Part shown: positions 50,250-58,531 of the stretch, one piece after another
How positions within the stretch are numbered: the first letter of the stretch is position 1
Layout of the letters: the number at the start of each line of letters is the position of its first letter
Assembly (NCBI GenBank): GCA_029558515.1
Contig: JAKQEM010000019.1
Coordinates: 1 to 60,095 of the forward strand
Source of the DNA: a bacterium
Lineage (GTDB): Bacteria; Patescibacteriota; Gracilibacteria; Peribacterales; Peribacteraceae
Direction of reading: 5' to 3'
Length of the DNA: 60,095 nucleotides
Made by a program: the position numbers and the translations under genes
Notes under the pieces: model-generated
The model's database searches: none
What the model was told of the DNA's origin: nothing
The model's input: only the letters and a program-made list of their open reading frames with translations

Positions 50250-50888
50250 CTATCCATGGAGGGAAAACGTATACTTGTACTTCATGAGCAATCGCTGAAC
50301 ATGTACCTCGAGAGCTTCGGGTGCCGTAAAGTTCGAACCATCGAAATAAATTTCTTGGCATCCAATCCATTTACGCATCGACCGCAACATGCGTTCCATG
50401 CGTTTGCGGGCATTCTGTGCAGCTTTGATACGTCGCTGCCAATCCTGTTCTACCGGAAACTCATTATTCCCTTTTTCCGGCAAAACCAACACGTGGATTT
50501 GCGATCCTTGAATGTCATCAATCTTCTCATCAAAGAGAAGAAGATGTTCCCAATCATCGCTGCCCACAAATCCACCTTCCCGCACAAACTGCACATGACA
50601 ATCTGTACACTCGAAGTAATCGCTTTGGTTTGTCCAGCAGTATCCACTGCAACACTTCGGGCAACGGATGTAGCGACGGTGTGTCCGCTCGTAAAGAGCA
50701 TTACTCAAATCCTGGCCGACCTTCACCGGACATTGCCATTCGCAGAGCCAAATCACTTGAGCCTTACCTTCTTCCACCCTGCTCGGCGCTCCGCAGATAC
50801 CGCACTTACCGCGCACTTCGACTGTAACTTTCGCTTCTTCCACTTCCGTCACACCTTGAAACATTCCAATGCGCATTCCCATCATCAT
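50250..50888 (-). CDS. Zinc-ribbon protein of unknown function
   Basis: A 212-residue soluble protein. It starts with a zinc-ribbon pair (CGICGAPS and, after about 20 residues, CEWQCPV), then CPKCCSGYCW and CTDCHVQF as further metal-site candidates. The C-terminal half is basic and helical (RRIKAAQNARKRMERMLRSM), ending in an alpha/beta stretch. Not recognised. The start at MMMGMRIG is chosen because earlier codons are of poor composition. The gene is AT-rich for this window and is followed by its own terminator. Confidence 0.6.
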   Translation of the reverse strand: MMMGMRIGMFQGVTEVEEAKVTVEVRGKCGICGAPSRVEEGKAQVIWLCEWQCPVKVGQDLSNALYERTHRRYIRCPKCCSGYCWTNQSDYFECTDCHVQFVREGGFVGSDDWEHLLLFDEKIDDIQGSQIHVLVLPEKGNNEFPVEQDWQRRIKAAQNARKRMERMLRSMRKWIGCQEIYFDGSNFTAPEALEVHVQRLLMKYKYTFSLHG

Positions 50889-51103
50889 TGTCAGGTTCCT
50901 TTTCCAAAAACTTTGCTGTGCTCCGGTGCTTTGAATGATCATCGTCAACCCGCACAGTGCGATGTTGACATGCACACATATTATGATTTGATACATTATT
51001 TGTCCATCACCAAAAGACAGTGGAAATATTTATGAAATACTGTTTTTATTGAGCAATTCTCGTAGTTTTCCAATTTTGTCTAAAAATATTTACAACACAG
51101 TGC

Positions 51104-51109
51104 TATACT
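51104..51109 (+). promoter_or_regulatory. Extended -10 of the TrmB-like gene
   Basis: TGC-TATACT with the GTG start codon 6 nt after it. The transcript would begin at or next to the start codon. Confidence 0.7.
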
Positions 51110-51115
51110 GATTGC

Positions 51116-51898
51116 GTGGCAACCGAAGACACACAGCTGCTTCCCCCATCCATTCGCCCGCTGCTTGCGAAGATCGGACTGGACGGAAAGCAAATCGAAA
51201 TATACCTCGCGCTCCTCTCGCTCCATTCCGCCAAAGCCAGTGACATCGCGAAGGCAGCGGGACAATCACGCAGCCACGCGTACGTAATCCTGCGCACGCT
51301 GGAAGAGATGGGTCTCGTCTCGGAGATCGACGAGCAGAGCATCACGCGGTTTATCGCGGAGCCGCCGGAGCGATTGCTGGGGTATCTCAAAGATCGCGAA
51401 CGAGAAAGCCGGGAATTGCGCACATTGGTGGAAGGTGCGCTCCCCGTGCTGTCTGCATTGACCGGTGCGTTTCTGGGAGCGCCACGGGTCACCGTACTCA
51501 AGGGTATGGATGGAATGAAGCACGTCTACCGCGATATTCTCACACAGGAATTCGTCGGACTGTATAACGCACAGACATCGCTGGATGCCTTCGGGCAGAA
51601 CGTCGTGACCATGCTGCTGGGAGCGGATGCGGTACTCAGAGGGCGCGACTTGCTGGTGGATAACGCCGCCGCGAAAAAACATTGTGCGGACATCCCCCCG
51701 ACGAAACACTATCAGATTCGCCTGCTGCCCAAAAACATTGATTTCACAACGGATACCATCGTCTACGGCGACAGTATCACGTTCTTTGCCTACGATGCCG
51801 ACCGCACCATCGTCCGCATCGACAATCACAACCTTGCGAACACTGTTCGCACCTGGTTTGAGGTGCTCTGGAGCATGGGGAGAGAGGTAAAAGGATAG
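51116..51898 (+). CDS. TrmB-like transcriptional regulator
   Basis: A 260-residue protein. The N-terminal winged helix (about 20-95) reads GKQIEIYLALLSLHSAKASD, then SRSHAYVILRTLEEMGLVSE, and the segment RFIAEPPERLLGYLKDRERE is the typical TrmB linker helix. The C-terminal part has IVYGDSITFFAYDADRTIVR, a ligand-binding-like domain. TrmB-family proteins regulate sugar uptake and metabolism in archaea and some bacteria. GTG start, leaderless layout. It precedes the second toxin-antitoxin pair. Confidence 0.8.
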   Translation: MATEDTQLLPPSIRPLLAKIGLDGKQIEIYLALLSLHSAKASDIAKAAGQSRSHAYVILRTLEEMGLVSEIDEQSITRFIAEPPERLLGYLKDRERESRELRTLVEGALPVLSALTGAFLGAPRVTVLKGMDGMKHVYRDILTQEFVGLYNAQTSLDAFGQNVVTMLLGADAVLRGRDLLVDNAAAKKHCADIPPTKHYQIRLLPKNIDFTTDTIVYGDSITFFAYDADRTIVRIDNHNLANTVRTWFEVLWSMGREVKG

Positions 51899-51899
51899 T

Positions 51900-51933
51900 G
51901 TATTGTATTCGTCACACATTTGACATACAATAC
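51900..51933 (+). promoter_or_regulatory. Operator-like inverted repeat of the second toxin-antitoxin pair
   Basis: GTATTGTAT (51900-51908) and ATACAATAC (51925-51933) form a 9-base inverted repeat with 16 bases between. The right arm overlaps the -10 TACAAT (51926-51931), a good position for autorepression. Confidence 0.65.
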
Positions 51934-51939
51934 ATGCAT

Positions 51940-52224
51940 ATGCCAAAGAAGCCTGTCTCCATCCGCATCGATCCGAAGATTCATCAGGACGCCGTGAAAG
52001 CCGCACAGACATATGGAATGACTTTCAGTGAAGCCATGCAGATCCTTGCCGCATCCTTCGCGCACGGATCACTGCACATCGGCGTGATGCCCACTCGCTA
52101 CCCGCCCGGGTACATCGAGCAACTGGAGAAAGAGGCGGATGAGGCGGATGAATCGCTTCGAAAAGGCAAACTGAAAACGTACGCGAATGCAGACGAAATG
52201 TTTGCTGATATACTTGGTGAGTGA
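51940..52224 (+). CDS. RelB/DinJ-type antitoxin
   Basis: A 94-residue protein. MPKKPVSIRIDPKIHQDAVK is a ribbon-helix-helix start and QTYGMTFSEAMQILAAS the following helices. The acidic C-terminal part (EADEADESLRKGKLKTY) wraps the toxin. The ATG at 51940 lies 8 nt after TACAAT; an ATG at 51934 is also in frame. Its stop overlaps the GTG start of the toxin (GTGA), just as in the first pair. Confidence 0.83.
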   Translation: MPKKPVSIRIDPKIHQDAVKAAQTYGMTFSEAMQILAASFAHGSLHIGVMPTRYPPGYIEQLEKEADEADESLRKGKLKTYANADEMFADILGE

Positions 52225-52523
52225 CGTATCGCATCGCACCGTCGAAACAGTGCAGAAAGAAACTGAATGTCCTCCGGCAAAGCGGGAAATGGAACAGTGA
52301 TGCTTCGCTGAAGGAAGCAGTCGCACTGCTGACAACACATGACAAACGATCCCTCTATGTATTGGCGGAACACTGGAAAGACCATGCGCTGAAAGGCAAT
52401 CTGCGCGGCATTCGGGAGCTGCACCTGGGATTTGATCGTTTGCTGCTCTATCGGATCAACGAAGAGAAACGTGCCATCGTCCTCCTCGACATCGTTACCC
52501 ACGAAAATTTGGAGAAGATGTGA
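52221..52523 (+). CDS. YafQ-type mRNA interferase toxin
   Basis: A 100-residue basic protein. YRIAPSKQCRKKLNVLRQSG begins the fold, and DHALKGNLRGIRELHLGFDR with LLLYRI matches YafQ-type toxins, where this histidine-bearing loop is typical. The C-terminal IVTHENLEKM keeps the catalytic His position. YafQ toxins cut mRNA on the ribosome. It starts with GTG and overlaps the antitoxin stop. Confidence 0.85.
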   Translation: MTYRIAPSKQCRKKLNVLRQSGKWNSDASLKEAVALLTTHDKRSLYVLAEHWKDHALKGNLRGIRELHLGFDRLLLYRINEEKRAIVLLDIVTHENLEKM

Positions 52524-52946
52524 TCAGTACGCAAACAGCTCCTCCTTGCGAAAGAAACGTGCGATCTCCTTCGCCGCCGTCTCTTCGCTATCGGAAGCGT
52601 GGGCGACGTTGATCATCATGTCTTTGCCATACTCCGCACGAATGGTGCCGGGAGCCGCTTTGGTCGAATCGGTGACACCCAACATATCACGCACGACTGC
52701 GACGGCATCCTCGCCTTCGATGGCCAGGGCAATGACCGGCGTGGAACTCATGAAGGCTTCCACCTCCGGATAGAAGGGCTTGTCCGCGATGTGCGCGTAG
52801 TGCTCTCGCAAGATGTCCGACGAGAGGCGCATCATCTTGCAGCCGCGGATGCGCAGGCCTGCGTTTTCAAAGCGCGTGAGCACTCTGCCGCAAAACTTTT
52901 CCTGCACGGCATCGGGTTTCAGGAGGATGAGAGTCGTTTGAAGCAT
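52524..52946 (-). CDS. ndk: Nucleoside diphosphate kinase
   Basis: A 140-residue enzyme. TLILLKPDAVQEKFCG begins the ferredoxin-like fold, the Kpn loop region is GVTDSTKAAPGTIRAEYG, and the phosphorylated histidine is in NVAHASDS. It makes NTPs from NDPs and is a natural partner of pyrimidine synthesis, although not in the same operon. TAGAAT lies 6 nt before the ATG. Its stop abuts the toxin gene stop. Confidence 0.93.
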   Translation of the reverse strand: MLQTTLILLKPDAVQEKFCGRVLTRFENAGLRIRGCKMMRLSSDILREHYAHIADKPFYPEVEAFMSSTPVIALAIEGEDAVAVVRDMLGVTDSTKAAPGTIRAEYGKDMMINVAHASDSEETAAKEIARFFRKEELFAY

Positions 52947-52969
52947 GCGCGCATTCTACGGATTTTCAC

Positions 52970-54232
52970 TCAGGCGGCAAGCAGCTTCTGAAATCGCGCC
53001 GTATCGGAACCTTTGCCGATGACCACCAGACGCAGCTGATCGCGCGTGAGGAGGCGCGCGGCGAGCGCATCGATTCTTTCTTTGGTCACGGCATCGACGG
53101 CGGCGAAGAAGTCCTTGATATCGCGGATCTTGGGATAGAGCAACGCTTGCTTGCCGTAGAAGTGCGCACGCTCCTCGCTGTCCTCCAAGTTCAGCGTGAT
53201 CTTCCCCTTCAGATACTGCTTGGCCCGCGCAAGCTCCGCGGCGCTGATACCGTCCTTCGCGCAGACATCGTACTCGTGCACGATGGTGGTGATCGCTTCG
53301 TCCAAACGGGATTGATCGACGCCGGCCCGCGTGGAGAGGGCGCCCGCATCCAGGTAACTGTCGGATTCGGTGGAGATGTAGTAGCAGAGACCGCGCGCCT
53401 CGCGGATCCGCAGGAACATGCGCGACGACATATTGCCGCCCAACGCGATGCACAGCAGCTTGTGCGTGAAGTGATCGTCATCCTGCGACGAGACTCCCGG
53501 CACGCCGATCACCAGGTGCGCCTGCTCGGTCTGTTTGTCACGGAGGAAGATGGAATCGGAACCGTACTGAGTGAAGGGGGTGAACGCGCGAGATGCACCG
53601 CCGCTCAACGCACCGAAGTATTCCTCCGCAAGCTTCATCGCCTCCGACTCGGTAATGGCGCCGGAGAACGTGAGCACCAAATTCTCGGGTCCGTAGAGCG
53701 CGTCTTTGTGTCGCTGAAAATCCGATTGCTGCACGCTCCTGATGACCTGTTCCGTCCCGATCGTATCCCATCCCAACGGATGATTGCCCAAGAGCAATTC
53801 CTCAAAATCCCACCCCGCGCGGTACATCGGCGTATCCTGGTACATCTTCTCCTCCTCCATGATGACACCGCGCTCCTTATCGATCTCCTCCGGCGGAAAG
53901 CCGGCATGCAGCAGCATATCGGAGAGGACATCGCAGGCGAGTTCCTTCTGTTCGGAAGCGACCTTCACGTAGTACCCGGCGTACTCCTTGCCCGTGAAGG
54001 CGTTGAAATCGCCTCCGACGCCGTCGATCGCCGCGCTCACCTCCTCCGTATTCCGGTACTTGTGGCCGCCTTTGAAAAACATGTGCTCCAGAAAGTGGCT
54101 GATGCCGCGCTCGTTTAGAGTTTCGTAACGGGAGCCCGCACCGGCAAAAACCATGACGGTGACGGAAGCCGTACCCTCGACGGGGGCGGTGAGGACGCGC
54201 AGTCCCGAGGGGAGGGTGGAGAGGATGTACAT
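52970..54232 (-). CDS. M16 family zinc protease
   Basis: A 420-residue protein with the inverted zinc motif H-F-L-E-H in GISHFLEHMFFKG and downstream Glu positions in the GKEYAGYYVK region. A long linker joins the second, inactive half-domain (LSTRAGVDQSRLDEAITTI). It is of the processing-peptidase/YmxG type. The substrate is unknown. No -10-like hexamer is seen before the ATG; a pyrimidine-rich repeat precedes it. Confidence 0.9.
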   Translation of the reverse strand: MYILSTLPSGLRVLTAPVEGTASVTVMVFAGAGSRYETLNERGISHFLEHMFFKGGHKYRNTEEVSAAIDGVGGDFNAFTGKEYAGYYVKVASEQKELACDVLSDMLLHAGFPPEEIDKERGVIMEEEKMYQDTPMYRAGWDFEELLLGNHPLGWDTIGTEQVIRSVQQSDFQRHKDALYGPENLVLTFSGAITESEAMKLAEEYFGALSGGASRAFTPFTQYGSDSIFLRDKQTEQAHLVIGVPGVSSQDDDHFTHKLLCIALGGNMSSRMFLRIREARGLCYYISTESDSYLDAGALSTRAGVDQSRLDEAITTIVHEYDVCAKDGISAAELARAKQYLKGKITLNLEDSEERAHFYGKQALLYPKIRDIKDFFAAVDAVTKERIDALAARLLTRDQLRLVVIGKGSDTARFQKLLAA

Positions 54233-54371
54233 GGAGGGGGGAAAGGGGAGAAAGGGGAGAAAGGTGAGGAAGGGCAGGAAGGGCAGGAAGGTAGGGAAGG
54301 CAGAAAGAGCAGGAAGGTAAAGAAGGAGTGAGGGTAAAGACGTTCCGCCGGAACGTCTCCTCTCCTCTCCT
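54233..54371. repeat. Tandem 9-base units and a palindrome
   Basis: AAAGGGGAG/GAAGGGCAG-type units of 9 bases (about 54241-54300), then the palindrome with arms AGACGTTCCG and CGGAACGTCT (54338-54358). The latter is the second copy of the palindrome found within dnaE. Confidence 0.75.
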
Positions 54372-54659
54372 CTACGGAAAGAAGGTCAGATACGTCGCCG
54401 TGCCGAATACTGTGAGCAGCGGCAGTGCGATCACGATGACCAGAATCTTGGATACGGGCGCATCGCCTTGAAAACTGCGCACCACGCTGGCCCCGCCAAA
54501 GAGCACCCCGGCCAAAAGCAGCGGCAAATCCCCGATCTCCATCCACAGAGCGGGCCACCGCCCTCCGATGCCGTTATGCAGCAAAACGAACGCCACGAAG
54601 AAACTGCCCCCAAGAATGTAGAAGAGAATGGCCGAGAGCGAGTGGAGGTAGCGAAGCAC
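54372..54659 (-). CDS. Small membrane protein, 95 aa
   Basis: A protein with three hydrophobic helices: LHSLSAILFYILGGSFFVAF, then LPLLLAGVLFGGASVV, and ILVIVIALPLLTVFGTATYL. Not recognised. Start is a GTG that lies 6 nt after TATACT; upstream in-frame ATG codons are repeat-derived. It follows rpmH on the same strand, where rnpA or yidC would be expected in many bacteria, but it resembles neither. Confidence 0.6.
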   Translation of the reverse strand: MLRYLHSLSAILFYILGGSFFVAFVLLHNGIGGRWPALWMEIGDLPLLLAGVLFGGASVVRSFQGDAPVSKILVIVIALPLLTVFGTATYLTFFP

Positions 54660-54665
54660 GGGATG

Positions 54666-54745
54666 AGTATAGAGTATTGTGTATGAAGTATGGAGGGAAC
54701 AGGAAAACACGCCCAATACCCAATACTCCATACCCAATACTCCTA
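54666..54745. repeat. Paired inverted heptamer arrays upstream of the small membrane gene
   Basis: On the minus strand GAGTATTGGGTATGGAGTAT and further TATTGGG units begin right at the rpmH stop. A TTTTCCTGTTCCCTCC spacer follows, then ACAATACTCTATACTC before the GTG. Same order and spacer core as at 4040-4147. Confidence 0.85.
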
Positions 54746-54886
54746 CTTCGTCTTCTTCTGCACCGTCAGCCTCTTTCGCCCCGCGCTACGCCTGCGCGAA
54801 AGGACCCTGCGACCATCTTTGGTCGACATACGCTTCAGAAATCCGTGTACACGGAGACGCCGACGCCATCGAAGTTTCCCTAGCAT
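54743..54886 (-). CDS. rpmH: Ribosomal protein bL34
   Basis: A 47-residue very basic protein: [29 protein letters not shown] and a KKTK tail. The RxHGF..RM-T-K-GR-VL-RRR pattern is that of bL34 of the large ribosomal subunit. The usual TYQPS start is replaced by [10 protein letters not shown], so the N-terminus is divergent or the start lies elsewhere; an in-frame stop occurs five codons upstream. In many bacteria rpmH is next to rnpA and dnaA, but here neither is present. Confidence 0.85.
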   Translation of the reverse strand: MLGKLRWRRRLRVHGFLKRMSTKDGRRVLSRRRSAGRKRLTVQKKTK

Positions 54887-54954
54887 AGCCGCGACAGCCT
54901 ACCCAGCACTCTCGGGGGGGTCAAGGGGATTTGACGAAGCAGCAAGCAACAGAT

Positions 54955-55485
54955 TCAGTACTCCACCTCCCTCTCCTCCGCCCCTCTCTCGCGATTGACC
55001 GCTCTTGCGAGGAGGAAGAGGAGATCGCTGAGGCGATTCAAGTAGATGCGCGACTGCTCGCTGACAGTGTTGTCCAATGAAACAACCCACCGCTCCGCCC
55101 GGCGACACACCGTGCGAGCGGAGTGGAGGAGCGCTCCCGCGCGGGAACCGCCGGGGAGGATGAACGCTTGCAGCGGCGGCAAAGCCGATTCCAGCGATGC
55201 GATCCATGCTTCCAATCCGGCAATGTGCTCCTGTGTGATGCGGGGAACCTTCACGGAAGGACGCGGGGTGGCGAGATCGGCACCCAAGGTGAAGAGTTCG
55301 TTTTGGATGCGCGTCACACCCGCGGCAATCTCTGCGGGCAACTGTTCTGCGAGCAGAACCCCCAGGAGCGCATTGAGTTCGTCGACCGAGCCGATGGCAT
55401 GCATGCGTGCGTCTGCTTTGGAAATGCGTGCGCCGCCGACCAAGCCCGTCTCACCCTGATCGCCGGTTTTAGTAACGATGCTCAT
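54955..55485 (-). CDS. PduO-type cob(I)alamin adenosyltransferase
   Basis: A 176-residue protein. IVTKTGDQGETGLVGGARIS is the ATP-binding start, SVDELNALLG follows, and FILPGGSRAGALLHSARTVC with YLNRLSDLLFLLARAVNRE are the cobalamin-side helices. All match the PduO/EutT-type family that adenosylates cob(I)alamin. A user enzyme of adenosylcobalamin is not in the window. Start MSIVTKTGD; TATTCT lies 8 nt upstream at the edge of a repeat. Confidence 0.88.
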   Translation of the reverse strand: MSIVTKTGDQGETGLVGGARISKADARMHAIGSVDELNALLGVLLAEQLPAEIAAGVTRIQNELFTLGADLATPRPSVKVPRITQEHIAGLEAWIASLESALPPLQAFILPGGSRAGALLHSARTVCRRAERWVVSLDNTVSEQSRIYLNRLSDLLFLLARAVNRERGAEEREVEY

Positions 55486-55493
55486 GGAACATG

Positions 55494-55776
55494 AGAATAA
55501 ATGCAAAATGGGAAATGCAAAATGGGAAATGCCCTTGGATTTCCTCCACCCCCGTCCCCTCCTCCATGGGAGGAGGGGTGACGCATCCCGAAGCAAGATC
55601 CCCCCTTCCTCCACCGGAGGAAGGGGCAGGGGGATGGAGGAAAGAAAATGAATGATGCCGATGCCGCAGGGCTTCCCCTTCACCCCGTGGCGCACGGGAC
55701 CCCCCACGTTGTTGTATTCAATGTGAACCGTGATGTCGCCTTCCCAATGAATCATTTCGCATTTCGCATTTCTCAA
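55494..55776. repeat. Repeat-filled interval between pheT and the adenosyltransferase gene
   Basis: Heptamer-like units (TGCAAAATGGGAAA, 55501-55531), two perfect hairpins (CCCCTCCTCC...GGAGGAGGGG at 55556-55578, CCCCTTCCTCC...GGAGGAAGGGG at 55602-55626), and at 55752-55797 GCATTTC/ATCCATT units that run into the end of pheT and hold its TAA stop. No gene seen. Confidence 0.85.
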
Positions 55777-58176
55777 TTATCCATTCCCAATTCCCCCCGC
55801 TTTCAGCACCTTCTCATGCTCCCGCTTCGCCTCCTCCTCCGTGAGCGTCCGGTCCGGCGCACGGAAAACGAAGCGAAGAGTGAGTTGATACGGATCATAC
55901 GTATGTTTGAGAGCATACAGATCTTGAACAGAAACGTTCTCGAGCAGATCGGAGCCGCGATGCAATCGATGCAACAGATCATGCAGAGGCTCCCGTTGGG
56001 TGCGCGGCACGGTGACATCGTAGGTGACGGAAGGAAACGCGGGGACCGATTGCGCCGTGACGGCAGCAGGCGAAATGGCCAACAGGAGCGTGCAATCGAT
56101 CTGCGCGGCCGCGGAGCGGAAGGGAAGACCCGTGCGCTCCCGCACGATCGGATGCAACTCGAAGAGGTGCCCGACGACCGTCTGCCCGAGGAGGAGATGT
56201 GCGCTGCGCCCCGGATGCATGTGCGGCGAGGGATGCGCGTTTTTCTGAACGGATATGGAGATGCCGATGCAGGAAAACGCCGCTTCCAGATGCGCTTTGA
56301 GACGGAGGAACGGATCGCGCAGGAGCGTCGTCTCCTCTGCGGCGGTGAGAAGCAATCCCAGTTCCATGTGCTCGGGAACCGAACGGGAGAAGACGTGCCC
56401 CCACTGGAAGGTGAGCAGGTCCCCGTCCGCACGCGGCAGATTGTCGGCGGCATGCTCCAGCAAGCGCGGCAACGTGGAGGGCTGCAGGTAGCGCGTGTCG
56501 GCACCGAGAGGATTGTGCACCGTGATCGCATCCTCCGGCGGCAGCTCACAGGAAGCCAGGTGCGCGGCACTGAGGAAGGAGAGGGGCACGAGTTCGAAGA
56601 AACCTTCCGCTCGCAAGGCATCGCGGAAGTGATGCAAACGATGATCGCGCTTGGACAGACGAACCTCCGCGACGGGCATCCGTCCTTCGATGCCATCGAA
56701 CCCATACACGCGTCCGACTTCCTCGATGAAATCATGCGCTCCCGTGAGATCGCGCAATCGCCAGAGCGGAGGCAGCACCGACCACACGCCGCGCGTCTTG
56801 CTCTTGCGCACGGTACAGCCGAGATCCGTGAGAATGCCTTCGATGGTGGTACCGGGAATATCGGCGCCCAACGTGGCGCGCACGGCATCGAGGGAGAGGG
56901 TCGAGGAAACAGGAACGCCGTTGCCACCCTTGGTATCGAGGGACGACGTGATCCGTGCGCCCGGAACGAGATCCAGGAAGAGTTGCAACGCACGGAAAAA
57001 TCCCCATTCCGCGCTGATCGGCGGCACTCCTTTTTCGTAGACGGTCGCGGCATCGGTGCGATGGCCGGTAGCGAGGATCGTCTTGCGAATGGTCGTGGGA
57101 TCCAGGGAAGCCGCATGCAGATAGATGTGTCTCGTGCGCTCGGTCGTCGAACTGCGCAACCCCCCTATGATGCCGAGCAGATCGAAGACGCCCGCATCGT
57201 CACTGAGGACCAGCGCACCGTCGGGCAGCACGCGTTCCACGTCATCAAGTGTGGTGATGCGTTCACCCTTGGTACTGAGGCGCAGGTGCACGTCTCCGCG
57301 GATGTCATCCATATCGAAGCTGTGGAGCGGCACGCCGATCTCCGTCGCCACGTAATTCGTGATATCCACGGGCAGGGTGATCGACCGCCAACCGACGGCT
57401 TCCAGACGCCGTTTCATCCACTGCGGCGTCTCGCCCATGCCGGTGAGGGAAAGCGTGCAAGCAAGGTAGCGCGGCACGAGATCGGGCGCATCGACATGCA
57501 AGGTGATCGCCGATGCTTCATCGGGAAATGGGGACGCTTTGAAGACGGGCTTCTTTTTCCATGTCGCAAGTCCGATGGCTACGCACTCCCGGGCGATTCC
57601 CAAGTGCGAGAACAGATCCGGCCGCATGGTGATGGCGGTGTTGTTGATGGTCAGCACCGTATCCGTCAGCCCCAACACCTCGCGAAGCGGCGCACCCATT
57701 TCGCATTTCGCATTTCGCATTTCGCATTTCTCCAAATCGATCACCGGTCTCTCCCCGTCTTCCGGCCGCGTCGGGAACAGTTCTGCAAGATCCAACTCTT
57801 CCGCCGCACAAAGCATTCCTTCACTCTGCACGCCGCGGATTTTCACAAGTTGAAGCTTCACCAACTCTGCTCCATGCCGCACCGTCGCACCCGGATGCGC
57901 CACCGCGACGAGCATTCCTTCGCGCAGATTGGTGCCGCCACAGACAATGGTTTTCTTCCCACGATCCGTTTCCACTTCCACGACGGAGAGCCTATCTGCA
58001 TCGGGATGTTTGCTCAATTGCAAAATTTTCCCCACGCAGCAATCACGCAGCAGCGCTCCCTGCTCTTCGATCTCCTCCACCTCCGCCGTGCATAAGGTCA
58101 GCCGGTCGGCGATGATCTGCGGATCGGTTTCGGTCCAGGTGATGAACTCACTGAGCCATTCGAGGGAGATCTTCAT
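55777..58176 (-). CDS. pheT: Phenylalanyl-tRNA synthetase beta chain
   Basis: A 799-residue protein. MKISLEWLSEFI is the family start, the tRNA-binding OB domain (about 45-150) has VCGGTNLREGMLVAVAHPGA, then the B3/B4 editing domain, the B5 domain (LDAVRATLGADIPGTTIEGI) and the C-terminal FDX-ACB domain (FPSVTYDVTVPRTQREPL). Residues about 148-159 (EKCEMRNAKCEM) are encoded by five tandem CGAAATG units between the first and second domains. pheS is not adjacent, which is unusual. The last residues (GIGNG) and the stop are also repeat-coded. Confidence 0.93.
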   Translation of the reverse strand: MKISLEWLSEFITWTETDPQIIADRLTLCTAEVEEIEEQGALLRDCCVGKILQLSKHPDADRLSVVEVETDRGKKTIVCGGTNLREGMLVAVAHPGATVRHGAELVKLQLVKIRGVQSEGMLCAAEELDLAELFPTRPEDGERPVIDLEKCEMRNAKCEMGAPLREVLGLTDTVLTINNTAITMRPDLFSHLGIARECVAIGLATWKKKPVFKASPFPDEASAITLHVDAPDLVPRYLACTLSLTGMGETPQWMKRRLEAVGWRSITLPVDITNYVATEIGVPLHSFDMDDIRGDVHLRLSTKGERITTLDDVERVLPDGALVLSDDAGVFDLLGIIGGLRSSTTERTRHIYLHAASLDPTTIRKTILATGHRTDAATVYEKGVPPISAEWGFFRALQLFLDLVPGARITSSLDTKGGNGVPVSSTLSLDAVRATLGADIPGTTIEGILTDLGCTVRKSKTRGVWSVLPPLWRLRDLTGAHDFIEEVGRVYGFDGIEGRMPVAEVRLSKRDHRLHHFRDALRAEGFFELVPLSFLSAAHLASCELPPEDAITVHNPLGADTRYLQPSTLPRLLEHAADNLPRADGDLLTFQWGHVFSRSVPEHMELGLLLTAAEETTLLRDPFLRLKAHLEAAFSCIGISISVQKNAHPSPHMHPGRSAHLLLGQTVVGHLFELHPIVRERTGLPFRSAAAQIDCTLLLAISPAAVTAQSVPAFPSVTYDVTVPRTQREPLHDLLHRLHRGSDLLENVSVQDLYALKHTYDPYQLTLRFVFRAPDRTLTEEEAKREHEKVLKAGGIGNG
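57697..57733. repeat. Heptamer array inside pheT
   Basis: Five exact GCATTTC units at 7-base spacing on the plus strand, read in frame as CEMRNAKCEM on the minus strand. The same unit is found at 55752-55772, at the end of the gene. Confidence 0.92.
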
Positions 58177-58217
58177 ATGAGGAAAGGTACAGGAATGTGG
58201 AGAAAATGAGGAGACAA

Positions 58218-58328
58218 TTATCCAATCAACTCCCACGGAATAGAGGAAATACCAAGCAGAAACCATGTGCAAAAAGCGAGAAAAATGGCAACAAGGAATC
58301 CAAGAATGATCAATGATATACGCATCAT
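58218..58328 (-). CDS. Very small membrane peptide, 36 aa
   Basis: A single hydrophobic helix (IILGFLVAIFLAFCTWFLLG) with a short tail (ISSIPWELIG). Its ATG overlaps the stop of the preceding small gene by four bases (ATGA). Not recognised. Low confidence because of the size. Confidence 0.35.
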   Translation of the reverse strand: MMRISLIILGFLVAIFLAFCTWFLLGISSIPWELIG

Positions 58329-58531
58329 TGTTCGGGAGAAGTGGTTACGCATCCTCGTGCTTGCGGATACTGTCGACATTTCCACTCCCAACAGTGCGCA
58401 TCCGTCATGCACACGGGCGGCTCCATCAATACATACCACAGTATCCAGCGAGCCTGAAATCCCATATAGCCAATGGAAACAATGAAAATGCCCGCGAGCG
58501 AACCAAGAATGATGCGGAAATTTTTACTCAT
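58325..58531 (-). CDS. Small membrane-anchored Cys-rich protein, 68 aa
   Basis: An N-terminal helix (IILGSLAGIFIVSIGYMGF) followed by a short outer domain with four cysteines (CMTDAHCWEWKCRQYPQARGC). Likely exported and disulphide-bonded. Not recognised. AT-rich like its neighbours. Confidence 0.5.
   Translation of the reverse strand: MSKNFRIILGSLAGIFIVSIGYMGFQARWILWYVLMEPPVCMTDAHCWEWKCRQYPQARGCVTTSPEQ

Noticed and set aside
55648-58095. Long plus-strand frame opposite pheT
   Set aside because: Antisense shadow of pheT, and its first part is made of the intergenic repeats.
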